The translations under genes were made by a program, and so were the position numbers. Positions 1-8,483 of a DNA stretch of 64,000 bases are shown here, in pieces. Within the stretch, counting starts at the first letter, position 1, and each line of letters starts with the position of its first letter. This stretch comes from Ascidiaceihabitans sp029251465 (GTDB taxonomy: Bacteria; Pseudomonadota; Alphaproteobacteria; Rhodobacterales; Rhodobacteraceae), in NCBI RefSeq assembly GCF_042932805.1, contig NZ_CP170633.1:3782001-3846000 (forward strand). Reading direction: 5' to 3'. The notes beneath the pieces are model-generated. The model had not been told where the DNA came from, searched no databases, and saw nothing but the letters and a program-made list of their open reading frames with translations.

Positions 1-916
1 ACGGACTCAGCGGTACACCCGCAACAGCCGGGAATTCATCGTTGCCCGCAGAGAAATACACCTGCGCCTGTTCTGATGCTAAATACTCAAGAAACTTAAC
101 CGCATTGTCCTTGTTCGGCGCATTGGCCGCAACGCCGGCTCCGGACAGGTTCATGTGCGCGCCTTCTGCATCTTGCGATGGGAACACCCAACCGATCATG
201 TCGATGTCAGATGTCACGCCCTTGACGTCTTTGCGCAGCGAACGGGCAAAGTAATAGGTGTTGGAAATCGAGATTTCGCACTCGCCAGATACCAATCCGC
301 GCAGCTGATCCGTATCGCCGCCTTGTGGGTCACGGGCAAAGTTATCAACGAAGCCTTGGGCCCAAGCGGTCGCCGCTTCTTCGCCGTGGTTTTCGATGAC
401 CGCGGACAACAGCGTTTGTGAATACACGTTCGAGGACGAGCGGTGGCAGACCATGCCCTTGTACGCAGGATCGGCCAGATCAAGGTAGGTCATCGGTGGG
501 TTTTGTACGTCGTTTTTATCGTAAAAGATAATGCGCGCGCGTTGCGAAAACCCGAACCATTGATTGTCAGAATCCTGCAAGTTGCTCGGGATGCGTTCCT
601 CGAGCAGGGCACTTTCGGTTGCTTGCAAAACGCCGGCGTCTTTGGCGCGCTCCAGACGAGACGTGTCGACCGTCAACAACACATCCGCAGGTGAATTTGC
701 GCCCTCGGCTTGCATGCGTGCGATCAATTCGTCGGCCTTGCCTTCGATGCGATTGATGGTGATGCCGGTCTGCTCAGTGAAATCTGAGTACAGCCGTTCG
801 TCGGTGTCATAGTGGCGTGAGGAATACAGGTTCAGTTCGCCTTCTGCCTGCGCTTCGGCTGCGATGCCAGTTGCGATCAGGGCGGCAAGTGTAGTGATTT
901 TGACGTTAGTAGACAT
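1..916 (-). CDS. Fe(III) ABC transporter periplasmic binding protein (3' end outside window)
   Basis: Reading leftward from an ATG at 916, the frame stays open to the window edge, so only the N-terminal part (about 305 residues) is visible. A signal peptide (MSTNVKITTLAALIATGIAA, cleavage near AEAQA) precedes a FutA/FbpA-type ferric-ion-binding protein: the mature part starts with ELNLYSSRHYDTDERLY, and an NTYYFARS segment carries the paired tyrosines this family uses to bind iron. It would bind ferric iron in the periplasm and pass it to an inner-membrane permease, whose genes would lie left of the window. Two iron-box palindromes upstream (953-967, 1000-1014) support iron control. The family assignment is firm; the exact ligand (Fe3+ or a chelate) is inference. 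Confidence 0.88.
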   Translation of the reverse strand, partial: MSTNVKITTLAALIATGIAAEAQAEGELNLYSSRHYDTDERLYSDFTEQTGITINRIEGKADELIARMQAEGANSPADVLLTVDTSRLERAKDAGVLQATESALLEERIPSNLQDSDNQWFGFSQRARIIFYDKNDVQNPPMTYLDLADPAYKGMVCHRSSSNVYSQTLLSAVIENHGEEAATAWAQGFVDNFARDPQGGDTDQLRGLVSGECEISISNTYYFARSLRKDVKGVTSDIDMIGWVFPSQDAEGAHMNLSGAGVAANAPNKDNAVKFLEYLASEQAQVYFSAGNDEFPAVAGVPLSP

Positions 917-952
917 GTGGATCCTCGTTTGGGTTTAACACAAATATTTAAC

Positions 953-967
953 TGACTGTTTTAGTCA
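953..967. promoter_or_regulatory. Iron-responsive operator (IRO-box type), site 1
   Basis: TGACTGTTTTAGTCA is a perfect match to TGA-N9-TCA, the IRO-box pattern known for RirA/Rrf2-type iron regulators of alphaproteobacteria. It lies 37 bp upstream of the start codon of the Fe(III)-binding protein at 1-916. Binding by RirA or IscR is inferred. Confidence 0.6.
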
Positions 968-999
968 ATTACCTGATTCCACACGTATTGCAAGGATGT

Positions 1000-1014
1000 T
1001 GACTAAATTAGTCG
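1000..1014. promoter_or_regulatory. Iron-responsive operator (IRO-box type), site 2
   Basis: TGACTAAATTAGTCG is a near-perfect palindrome with the same TGACT...TTAGTC core as the site at 953-967, with one mismatch to TGA-N9-TCA at the last base. The two centres are 47 bp apart in the 116-bp promoter region of the iron-binding protein gene. Confidence 0.55.
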
Positions 1015-1032
1015 GAAATTAATTGAGACCAT

Positions 1033-3078
1033 CTAAATGTCTTTCATCAACCGCAGCGCATCGTAGATCGCCGCATGCGTGTTGCGCGCAGATACGGCGT
1101 CGCCAATGCGAAACAGTTGGAATGACCCCTCTGGATTTCGCGAAATTGTCTGAGGATTACCGGCGATCAAAGCATCATGATCAACCGCGCCGCCGTTCAC
1201 TGACAGCGGTTTTAGGTCGAAATACAAATCGTCCAAGGGTAAAGTGCCGTAGTTGACGACAACCTGATCGTAGGATTTCTCGGTCTTTAGATCGCTGTAA
1301 TCGGTCCCGATCGTCGCCGTCAGTTGGTTGCCATCGCGCACGACATTCAGCAGCCGGCGCGTCACAGTAAAGGTCACGTCCTTGTCCTGCAAATTGCGCA
1401 TGTAGGGCACCAAATTCATCGCCATGATGTCTGGCGAAAACGTCCGGTCGGGCGTCATGATTTCGACTTTGGTACCGGCATTCGCAGCTGTTTCTGCGGC
1501 CATCAATGCCGGGTGATCACCGCTTTCGTCGTAGATCAGTATGTTACCGGCAGGGGCAACATCACCCGCGATCATGTCCCACGCCGAGATGGCCAGAGAT
1601 TGTTCCTGCTTGCTCTCGAACAGTTCCATGTTGGGCATGCCGCCTGTGGCGATGATGACCACGTCCGGGTTCAATTCTGTCACGTCCTGCGCCTCGGCCC
1701 AGGTGTTGAACCGGAATTCGACGTCACGGGCAGCGCACTGTGACATGCGCCAGTCAATGATCGAGATCATCTCGCGCCGTCGCGGGTTTTGTGCCGTCAA
1801 ACGGATTTGCCCGCCGGGGTCACCTGCCGCCTCAAAAACCGTCACATCGTGCCCGCGCATGGCGGCCACCCGCGCGGCCTCTAGTCCCGCAGGGCCAGTG
1901 CCAACAACCACAACCTTTTTGCGCGTGTCACTAGGTGTGATGTCGTGCGGCATAGACAGTTCGCGCCCTGTCGCTGCGTTGTGAATGCATAGCGCCTCGC
2001 CCGCTTGATAGATGCGATCAAGGCAGTAGGTGGCCCCGACGCAGGGGCGGATGTCGTCTTCGCGTCCTTCGATCAATTTCCGCACAATGTGCGGGTCGGC
2101 CATGTGCGCGCGGGTCATCCCGACCATGTCCAGCAGGCCGCTGGCAACAGCGTGGCGCGCAGTCGCAAGATCAGGGATTTTCGCGGCGTGGAACGTGGGC
2201 ATACCGGTGGCCGCTTTGACCGCGCCTGCGAAATCCAGATGCGGGGCGTTGGCCATACCTTGCACCGGAATAAGATCGGTCATGGCGGGATCAGTGTGAA
2301 TGCGCCCGCGTACGACGTTCAGAAAATCAACCTTACCCGTCGCCGTCAGCCGTTTGGAAATCTCGAGCCCTTCTGCGGGGTCGATCCCACCGGCTTCTGC
2401 CTCGTCCGCAGTATAGCGCAGCCCGACGATGAACTTTTCACCAACACGGTCGCGGATAGCGGCCAGAATATCGAGCGGGAATTTCATGCGGCTGTTCAGC
2501 GTCGCGCCGCCGTAAGGCCCATCCAGATCGTTTGTCAAAGGCGACCAGAATTGATCGATCAAATGGCCATAAACCTGCAATTCAATCCCGTCCATGCCGC
2601 CCGCTTGCATCCGTTCTGCAGCGTCGGCGAAATCAGAAATGATCCGCTCAATATCCCAGTCTTCGGCCAGTTTCGGGAACGCGCGATGCGCCGGTTCGCG
2701 GTGTTTGGACGAGGACACAGAAGGCAGCCAGTCGCCTTTGTTCCACGTGGTCCGCCGCCCCAAATGGGTCAGCTGGATCATCGCCGCACAACCGTGTTCG
2801 TGCAGCGCATCGGTCAGGCGTTGAATGTGTGGAACCACCTCGTCCTTGTAGGCAAGAATGTTGTTGAACACCGGTGGGCTGTCGCGTGACACAGCGGCTG
2901 ACCCTGCGGTCATCGCCAGCGCAACACCGGCTTTGGCCCGCTCTGCGTGGTAGGCCACGTAGCGGTCGGTTGGCATGCCGCCTTCGGGGTAGGCCGGTTC
3001 ATGGCTGGTCGTCATGATGCGGTTTTTCAACGTCAAATGTTTAAGCTGGAACGGCTGTAAAAGAGGATCGTTTGACAT
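1033..3078 (-). CDS. Old-yellow-enzyme/2,4-dienoyl-CoA reductase-type NADH:flavin oxidoreductase
   Basis: A 681-residue iron-sulfur flavoprotein of the FadH/trimethylamine-dehydrogenase class. Residues 1 to about 340 form the FMN TIM barrel (PFQLKHLTLKNRIMTTSHEP at the start). A cysteine cluster follows (RPCVGATYC, then GEALC) for a [4Fe-4S] centre, and after about residue 385 comes a Rossmann domain (VVVVGTGPAGLEAARVAA) for FAD and NAD(P)H. Relatives in alphaproteobacteria demethylate N-methylated proline or other amines, or reduce enoates; the substrate cannot be read from sequence. It starts 9 bp after pxpA, so it is probably the last gene of the 5-oxoprolinase operon, which makes an N-methylated or cyclic amino-acid substrate plausible (inference). 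Confidence 0.8.
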   Translation of the reverse strand: MSNDPLLQPFQLKHLTLKNRIMTTSHEPAYPEGGMPTDRYVAYHAERAKAGVALAMTAGSAAVSRDSPPVFNNILAYKDEVVPHIQRLTDALHEHGCAAMIQLTHLGRRTTWNKGDWLPSVSSSKHREPAHRAFPKLAEDWDIERIISDFADAAERMQAGGMDGIELQVYGHLIDQFWSPLTNDLDGPYGGATLNSRMKFPLDILAAIRDRVGEKFIVGLRYTADEAEAGGIDPAEGLEISKRLTATGKVDFLNVVRGRIHTDPAMTDLIPVQGMANAPHLDFAGAVKAATGMPTFHAAKIPDLATARHAVASGLLDMVGMTRAHMADPHIVRKLIEGREDDIRPCVGATYCLDRIYQAGEALCIHNAATGRELSMPHDITPSDTRKKVVVVGTGPAGLEAARVAAMRGHDVTVFEAAGDPGGQIRLTAQNPRRREMISIIDWRMSQCAARDVEFRFNTWAEAQDVTELNPDVVIIATGGMPNMELFESKQEQSLAISAWDMIAGDVAPAGNILIYDESGDHPALMAAETAANAGTKVEIMTPDRTFSPDIMAMNLVPYMRNLQDKDVTFTVTRRLLNVVRDGNQLTATIGTDYSDLKTEKSYDQVVVNYGTLPLDDLYFDLKPLSVNGGAVDHDALIAGNPQTISRNPEGSFQLFRIGDAVSARNTHAAIYDALRLMKDI

Positions 3079-3087
3079 GGGTCTTCC

Positions 3088-3858
3088 TTACGCACTGCGG
3101 CCTAGAAACTGGGTGACGTTGATATTCTCTGCCACAAGCGCGTCGCGCACAGCTTGGGCCATTTGCACGGCGGTTGGTCCATCACCGTGCAGGCAAATCG
3201 TGTCAATCGGGGTGGGAATGTGTTTGCCGGATTCGGTAATGATCGCTTGCGCTAGGACCATGTCGACCATGCGCTGACCGGCGATACTGGCGTCATGAAT
3301 CACCGCGCCCGGCAGCGATCGATCAACCAGCGTCGCATCGTCATTGTAGGCGCGATCGGCAAAGATTTCGCAGGCGTAGGAACAGCCCAGCGATTTCACC
3401 GCGGACACTTGCGCCGTCGCGGCAAGGACCATCACGATCAAGTCCGGATCAACCTGCAACGCGGCCTCGTAACAGGCGCGCGCCATGGCCTCGTCTTCGC
3501 AGGTCATGTTGGACAATGCGCCGTGCAGTTTCAGGTGGCGGACCTTGACGCCAAGCGCCTTTGCCATGCCAAGCGATGCCCCAACTTGGACGCGGATCGA
3601 GTTTTGCAACGAGGCGATGGGGATATTCATGCGCCGCCGTCCGAACCCTTGAAGGTCGGCAAAACCGGGGTGTGATCCGATTCCAACGTCGTTGTCGCGC
3701 GCCATCCGCATCGTAGCTGCCATTACATCAGGATCACCCGCATGCGCGCCGCACGCGATGTTGGCCGAGGTTACGACATTCAGCAATCCTGCGTCGTCGC
3801 CCATCTTCCAAGGGCCAAAGCTTTCGCCCATGTCGGCATTCAAATCGACCTTAAGCAT
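3088..3858 (-). CDS. pxpA: 5-oxoprolinase subunit A (LamB/YcsF family)
   Basis: A 256-residue LamB/YcsF protein with the family N-terminus (VDLNADMGESFGPW, then NIACGAHAGDP) and the normal length. With PxpB and PxpC it forms the bacterial ATP-dependent 5-oxoprolinase, which opens pyroglutamate to glutamate in the cytoplasm. The gene lies 4 bp downstream of pxpC and 9 bp upstream of the flavin oxidoreductase gene. The pxpB-pxpC-pxpA order makes the function secure for the set, although side activities on related lactams or hydantoins are not excluded. Confidence 0.9.
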   Translation of the reverse strand: MLKVDLNADMGESFGPWKMGDDAGLLNVVTSANIACGAHAGDPDVMAATMRMARDNDVGIGSHPGFADLQGFGRRRMNIPIASLQNSIRVQVGASLGMAKALGVKVRHLKLHGALSNMTCEDEAMARACYEAALQVDPDLIVMVLAATAQVSAVKSLGCSYACEIFADRAYNDDATLVDRSLPGAVIHDASIAGQRMVDMVLAQAIITESGKHIPTPIDTICLHGDGPTAVQMAQAVRDALVAENINVTQFLGRSA

Positions 3859-3862
3859 CGGG

Positions 3863-4879
3863 TTATCCTTCGTCTTTTGCGGTGGCAGAAATGGCGCCGC
3901 TGATCAGTTGGTAACTTAGCAAATCTTGCATGGTTGCAGGGTCGCGCACGAGCGGTTTTACGACACGCCGCATGTTCGCCAGCGACGTGTTCGCGCGGGC
4001 TTGGATCGTGGCGGCCTGATCAAAGGTCAGAAATTCGAATTGCAGCGTGCCGCCAATGGGGGCTTGCGACACCTTCGACAGATCGGCAGGCAACACGGTG
4101 CCAATGCGCGGATAGCCTCCCGTCGTCTGACATTCGTGCATCAGCACAAACGGTGTGCCGTCGCCCGTGATCTGGATGTCGCCAGGCACCACAATTTCCG
4201 ACACGATGTTCAACTGACCAGAGGCGTGAAACCCGTCGCCGTCAAAATCCATCCGCATCCCTTGGCGATTGCCACGCGGGTCACGACGGAACTTTGTCGC
4301 CTCGAAGCGCGCGCGGGTTTCATCCGAAAATTTGTCGGTCTGCACGCTGGGCACCACACGGATTGTACCACCGTCAAGACGCGGTTCGGGGATCAGATGC
4401 AGCCCGGTTTCGGTGCCACTGTCGGCCAAAGCGTTCAGCGTGTCGCCAACCGCAATCAGTTGCCCAAGACCCGCAGATAAATGCGATCCGCGTGTGCCAA
4501 GATGCAGCGGCGTGTCAAACCCACCACCAACGTGCAGGTAGCCAAACGTGCCACGCCGCGCCGCGCCGATGGCCAAAATCGCGCCTTTGGGCAGCAGGTG
4601 GGACGCGTTCCAATGCACAGGATCACCGTCGATGGTTGCGGTCATGTCGGCCCCTGTCAGGGCGATGCGCATGTCGGCGGTGGCCTCAAACGTGCCACCC
4701 ATTCCAGCCATTTCTAACGCGGCCATTTCGGGCGCGTGGTGCAGCAATGCGGCCCCCTCGTACAGGGCTGTCGGGTCTGACGCCCCACCACGGGTTAGGC
4801 CATTTGCCAGAAATCCGGGCCGGCCCAAATCCTGGATTGCGCAGGCGGGGCCGATGCTACGAACGATCAGCGCGCTCAT
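3863..4879 (-). CDS. pxpC: 5-oxoprolinase subunit C (biotin-dependent carboxyltransferase family, KipA-like)
   Basis: A 338-residue protein of the allophanate-hydrolase-subunit-2/KipA family, recognisable from GPACAIQDLGRPGFLANGLTR at the start and GGYPRIGTVLPADL near the C-terminal third. It is a partner of PxpB and PxpA in pyroglutamate hydrolysis. Its ATG overlaps the pxpB stop codon by 4 nt (ATGA), indicating translational coupling. A stand-alone biotin-dependent carboxylase role is unlikely because no biotin carrier or carboxylase gene is adjacent. Confidence 0.88.
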   Translation of the reverse strand: MSALIVRSIGPACAIQDLGRPGFLANGLTRGGASDPTALYEGAALLHHAPEMAALEMAGMGGTFEATADMRIALTGADMTATIDGDPVHWNASHLLPKGAILAIGAARRGTFGYLHVGGGFDTPLHLGTRGSHLSAGLGQLIAVGDTLNALADSGTETGLHLIPEPRLDGGTIRVVPSVQTDKFSDETRARFEATKFRRDPRGNRQGMRMDFDGDGFHASGQLNIVSEIVVPGDIQITGDGTPFVLMHECQTTGGYPRIGTVLPADLSKVSQAPIGGTLQFEFLTFDQAATIQARANTSLANMRRVVKPLVRDPATMQDLLSYQLISGAISATAKDEG

Positions 4880-5634
4880 GGAATCGCCTCGCGTTGTGCG
4901 CCGCCTAAACCGTCTTTGACGGAGGCTTCGATTTTGGCGAATTCAGTCTCTGATACAGGGTCAAAGATCATTTCATCCCCTGCGCGCAGAACAAATGGCT
5001 CGTCCGCCCAGGGCCGAAAACTAAGGAAGCCGGTTTGCCCGACGTGTCGCCATCCAGTCGGCGTGTCGTAGGGAAACAGGCAAAACTGGCGCACGGCTGT
5101 GACCAAAGCACCGGCAGGCACGCGCGGTGTAATTTGCGACAAACGCGGGATTTCCCAGTGATCGGGCAGGGTGCCAAGATAGGGCTGGCCGGGGGCAAAT
5201 CCGATGGTCAATGCGCGCATGGTTGTGGTCGACAGATCCGTGATCGCTTCGTTCACGCTGCGCCCAGCCATGTCTGCGGCCTCTTGCAATTGCGGGGCGC
5301 GATCCGTGCCAAACAACGTCGGGACACGCCATAGAGTTCGACCATCGGGCAACGGTGCATCCAGCCAATTTTGTGTGCCCAGCAGGTCGCGCAAACGTTC
5401 GACCAACGGCTCTGGTCGGTGGGCGGCCAGATCGATACGAAAAAACGCAGACACAAGGGTCGAGTTGCTTTCCTCGATCTCCGTCCAGTCCTGGTCTTTG
5501 ACAGCCGCGCGAAACGCAATCGCAGCCCGATTGGCCGGCTCTGACAAGACAGGCGAGAACGTCACAAGAATACCGGCCAGTCCCACAGTTTTGATCTGCG
5601 GCCAGTCGTCATGTGATGGGGTGTTTGCAGTCAT
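4876..5634 (-). CDS. pxpB: 5-oxoprolinase subunit B (allophanate hydrolase subunit 1/KipI family)
   Basis: First gene of the pxpB-pxpC-pxpA operon. The KipI-like domain is clear: IGFAPGQPYLGTLPDHWEIPRL in the middle and PTGWRHVGQTGFLSFRPWADEPF near the end. I start it at the ATG at 5634 (MTANTPSHDD, 252 residues). The frame could extend to 5694, but that adds 20 arginine/proline-rich residues not typical of the family. The gene is divergent from matB across about 120 bp that must hold both promoters. Confidence 0.87.
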   Translation of the reverse strand: MTANTPSHDDWPQIKTVGLAGILVTFSPVLSEPANRAAIAFRAAVKDQDWTEIEESNSTLVSAFFRIDLAAHRPEPLVERLRDLLGTQNWLDAPLPDGRTLWRVPTLFGTDRAPQLQEAADMAGRSVNEAITDLSTTTMRALTIGFAPGQPYLGTLPDHWEIPRLSQITPRVPAGALVTAVRQFCLFPYDTPTGWRHVGQTGFLSFRPWADEPFVLRAGDEMIFDPVSETEFAKIEASVKDGLGGAQREAIP

Positions 5635-5754
5635 ATAGCCAACTTTGCGCCTCTGGTTCCGGGGTAGCCTAGGGGCAGGTGCCGTGGCCCGCAAGCAGGG
5701 GTTGGCGCGATTGTGCGATCCGGTCTAGAACAGTCCAAACATCAGGAGACGACC

Positions 5755-7269
5755 GTGGCCAACCCGCTTTTTGATCGACTATTTGCACGCCACATTGGAT
5801 CGGCCGCACCGTTTCTGCATTTGCCGGGTGGTGGACGGTTAAGTTATGGCGATTTCCTGACCCAAGCGGCGCGTTTTGCCGGGGTCATTCGGACCGCAGG
5901 TCTGGAACCGGGCGACAGGTTGGCCGTACAAATCAACAAGTCGCCTGAGGCCTTGGCTGTCTACGCGGCATGCGCGATTACGGGTGTCATTTTCTTGCCG
6001 CTGAATACTGCGTATGCACCAGCCGAAGTGTCGTATTTCTTGTCAGACAGCGGGGCCGCATTGTTTCTTTGTGACCCGTCCAAATTGGACAGCCTGACCG
6101 AAGTGGCAGCAACCGCCGGTGCGCAGATCATGACCTTGGGCAGCTCGGGTGACGGCAGTTTTGCAGAAGCTGCCAAGACCGAGATTGCGCAGTTCAAAGT
6201 GGCTGACTGCAGCGAGGACGACCTTGCCGCGTTCTTGTACACCTCTGGCACAACGGGGCGATCCAAAGGCGCGATGCTGAGCCAGCGTAATCTGTTGTCC
6301 AACGCCGAAACGCTGACCAACTTGTGGCAATTCAGTGAACGTGATGTGCTGCTGCACGCCTTACCGATCTTTCACACGCACGGGCTGTTTGTTGGTACGA
6401 ATGTGATGCTGATCGCCGGTGGCGCGATGTTGTTTCTACCTAAATTCGACGTGGATCAGATGGTCGCCAACATGACGCGTTCCACGGCGATGATGGGTGT
6501 GCCGACGTTTTATACACGCCTGCTGGATCATCCAGAATTTGACGCCGATCTGACGCAGCATATGCGGGTGTTCATCTCGGGTTCCGCGCCGATGTTGTCT
6601 GAAACACACGCCCAGTTTCAGGCGCGGACTGGCCACACGGTGCTGGAACGCTACGGGATGACCGAGACGAATATGAACACCTCGAACCCGTATTCGGGGC
6701 AGCGCAAACCGGGCACTGTCGGGTTGCCGTTGGCCGGTGTTGAATTAATAATATGTGACCCTAATACAGGGCAAGAGGTCGAGCAGGGTGAAATCGGCGT
6801 GATCGAAGTACGCGGCGACAACGTGTTTCAAGGCTATTGGAACATGCCGGAAAAGACAGCCGAAGAATTGCGCGGCAACGGGTTTTTCATCACCGGTGAT
6901 TTGGCGCAAGTGGACACAGATGGCTACGTCACAATCGTTGGACGCGGCAAGGATTTGATCATTTCTGGTGGCTTCAACATCTACCCAAAAGAGCTGGAAA
7001 TGATCCTCGATGATCAGCCCGGCGTTTTGGAAAGCGCGGTGATCGCGGTGCCGCATGCGGACATGGGCGAAGCGGCACTGGCCATTTTGGTGCGCTCAGG
7101 TGGTGGCCCGGATTTGGACGCGATCAAAGCGATGATGTCGCTGGATGTCGCCCGTTTCAAACACCCGCGCGATTACATTGTCGTTGACGCATTGCCACGT
7201 AACACGATGGGTAAGGTGCAGAAAAACGTGATGCGTGACAGCTATGGCGATTGGTTTTCTAAGTCCTAG
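5755..7269 (+). CDS. matB: Malonyl-CoA synthetase (acyl-CoA ligase family)
   Basis: A 504-residue ANL-superfamily ligase, expected to activate malonate with ATP and CoA to malonyl-CoA in the cytoplasm. The AMP-binding P-loop YTSGTTGRSKGA is at residues 162-173. LPIFHTHGLF, ERYGMTETNMN, the hinge region (TGDLAQVDTDGYVTIVGRGKD) and the catalytic lysine region PRNTMGKVQKN follow in the usual order, with MatB-like spacing. The start is the GTG at 5755, with AGGAG 6 nt upstream; an upstream ATG at 5713 has no ribosome site. The 3' end overlaps the convergent glycosylase gene by 4 nt. Another short-chain dicarboxylate is possible as substrate. Confidence 0.83.
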   Translation: MANPLFDRLFARHIGSAAPFLHLPGGGRLSYGDFLTQAARFAGVIRTAGLEPGDRLAVQINKSPEALAVYAACAITGVIFLPLNTAYAPAEVSYFLSDSGAALFLCDPSKLDSLTEVAATAGAQIMTLGSSGDGSFAEAAKTEIAQFKVADCSEDDLAAFLYTSGTTGRSKGAMLSQRNLLSNAETLTNLWQFSERDVLLHALPIFHTHGLFVGTNVMLIAGGAMLFLPKFDVDQMVANMTRSTAMMGVPTFYTRLLDHPEFDADLTQHMRVFISGSAPMLSETHAQFQARTGHTVLERYGMTETNMNTSNPYSGQRKPGTVGLPLAGVELIICDPNTGQEVEQGEIGVIEVRGDNVFQGYWNMPEKTAEELRGNGFFITGDLAQVDTDGYVTIVGRGKDLIISGGFNIYPKELEMILDDQPGVLESAVIAVPHADMGEAALAILVRSGGGPDLDAIKAMMSLDVARFKHPRDYIVVDALPRNTMGKVQKNVMRDSYGDWFSKS

Positions 7270-8483
7270 AATTGGTCGATGCGCAGCCAGTTATTGTCGA
7301 ATTCGACGGTACTAACACCAGCCAGTTTGGTCAGCCTTTGCACCTCTGAATCAAACGCTTTGGCACGCGCGGGGGTCCAACGCACACCACGTTCCAGCCA
7401 CAAGGCTTTGACGCGCAAAACGTCCTGATCGCGGAACGCTTTCATGTCGACACGACCAACTAAACGATCCCCCTCGAGCAGCGGAAAAACGTAGTAGCCG
7501 TACTTGCGTTTGGGTTCGGGTACGAACATTTCGACGGTGAAATCAAACCCGAACAGGCGGCTGGCGCGCTTGCGATCGCGCAAGGCTGGATCAAACGGGC
7601 TAAGCACGCGCAGGCGCGACGTCGGTTTGATCAACTGCGCAGGATCATCAGCGATGTCAGGACGGGCAAACGCAGGTTTAAGCTGTTTGTCAGCCCCTTC
7701 GATCATGATTTGGATGATATCACCGCGCTCGCCCGCCCGCGTACACCACGTTTTCGCCTCGGCAGGGGTGATATGCGCCCAGAATGCCGCGATTTCAGCA
7801 TGGGTTCCAAACCCCAACCGGTCGAGCGCTTGATTGCAGCACCAATCAATCGTTTCGGCCTCGTCAGGGCCAAGGTTCGTGTCGCACAATTGCTGATCCA
7901 GCACCCGGTCCGTCAGGTCATAGCGTTTCTGAAAACCGTCACGACCGACAACGCACAACGCGCCACTGCGCCACAAATATTCCAGTGCAGTTTTGGACGG
8001 ATGCCAATCCCACCATCCGCCAGAGCCGCGTTTTTCATCCTTGCCCACGTCGGCAGAACAGCATGGGCCCTGTTCGCGAATTTGGTCCAGTACGGCTTGG
8101 ATTTTGCTCTCGAACCCTTCGCGTCGACCTTCTTTCCAGTGGCCTTTCAGGCGCGTCGCATCGCGGTTTCGTCGCATCTGCCACTGTGGATAAAACTCTA
8201 GCGGAATCACAGCTGCATCGTGGGTCCAATGTTCAAACAATGTGCGGTCATGTTCGTAAACCGATTTTAGAACCTTTGGCTGGTACTGCGCCTTTCGCGT
8301 GAACAGGATCAAGTCATGGGCCCGCGCGACCGTATTGATGCTGTCGAGTTGGACAAAGCCGAGCTTGGTCACAACATTCAAAATATCGGCGTTTTTGGCA
8401 GGGCCCGTCGGCGCATCACTTAGCAAATGACGGTGCATAAACACCCGCCGCGCGGCGCGATTGGTTAGGACAAAATCGCTCAC
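7266..8483 (-). CDS. YcaQ/AlkX-type DNA glycosylase (winged-helix, HTH_42 family)
   Basis: A 405-residue protein of the YcaQ/AlkZ family. The motif FVQLDSINTVARAHDL has Q45-L46-D47, matching the catalytic QxD motif known for the AlkX branch; the AlkZ branch has QxQ. Characterised members unhook DNA interstrand crosslinks or remove bulky alkylated purines. The C-terminal GRVDMKAFRDQDVLRVKALWLE is also typical. Its ATG overlaps the stop of the upstream LacI-type regulator by 4 nt (ATGA), so the two are co-transcribed and coupled, an unexpected pairing for a repair enzyme. Confidence 0.8.
   Translation of the reverse strand: MSDFVLTNRAARRVFMHRHLLSDAPTGPAKNADILNVVTKLGFVQLDSINTVARAHDLILFTRKAQYQPKVLKSVYEHDRTLFEHWTHDAAVIPLEFYPQWQMRRNRDATRLKGHWKEGRREGFESKIQAVLDQIREQGPCCSADVGKDEKRGSGGWWDWHPSKTALEYLWRSGALCVVGRDGFQKRYDLTDRVLDQQLCDTNLGPDEAETIDWCCNQALDRLGFGTHAEIAAFWAHITPAEAKTWCTRAGERGDIIQIMIEGADKQLKPAFARPDIADDPAQLIKPTSRLRVLSPFDPALRDRKRASRLFGFDFTVEMFVPEPKRKYGYYVFPLLEGDRLVGRVDMKAFRDQDVLRVKALWLERGVRWTPARAKAFDSEVQRLTKLAGVSTVEFDNNWLRIDQF

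Noticed and set aside
2005..2889. Open frame of about 290 codons on the + strand
   Set aside because: It is antisense to the flavin oxidoreductase gene, whose protein is clearly homologous to a known family; the translated sequence is low-complexity shadow.
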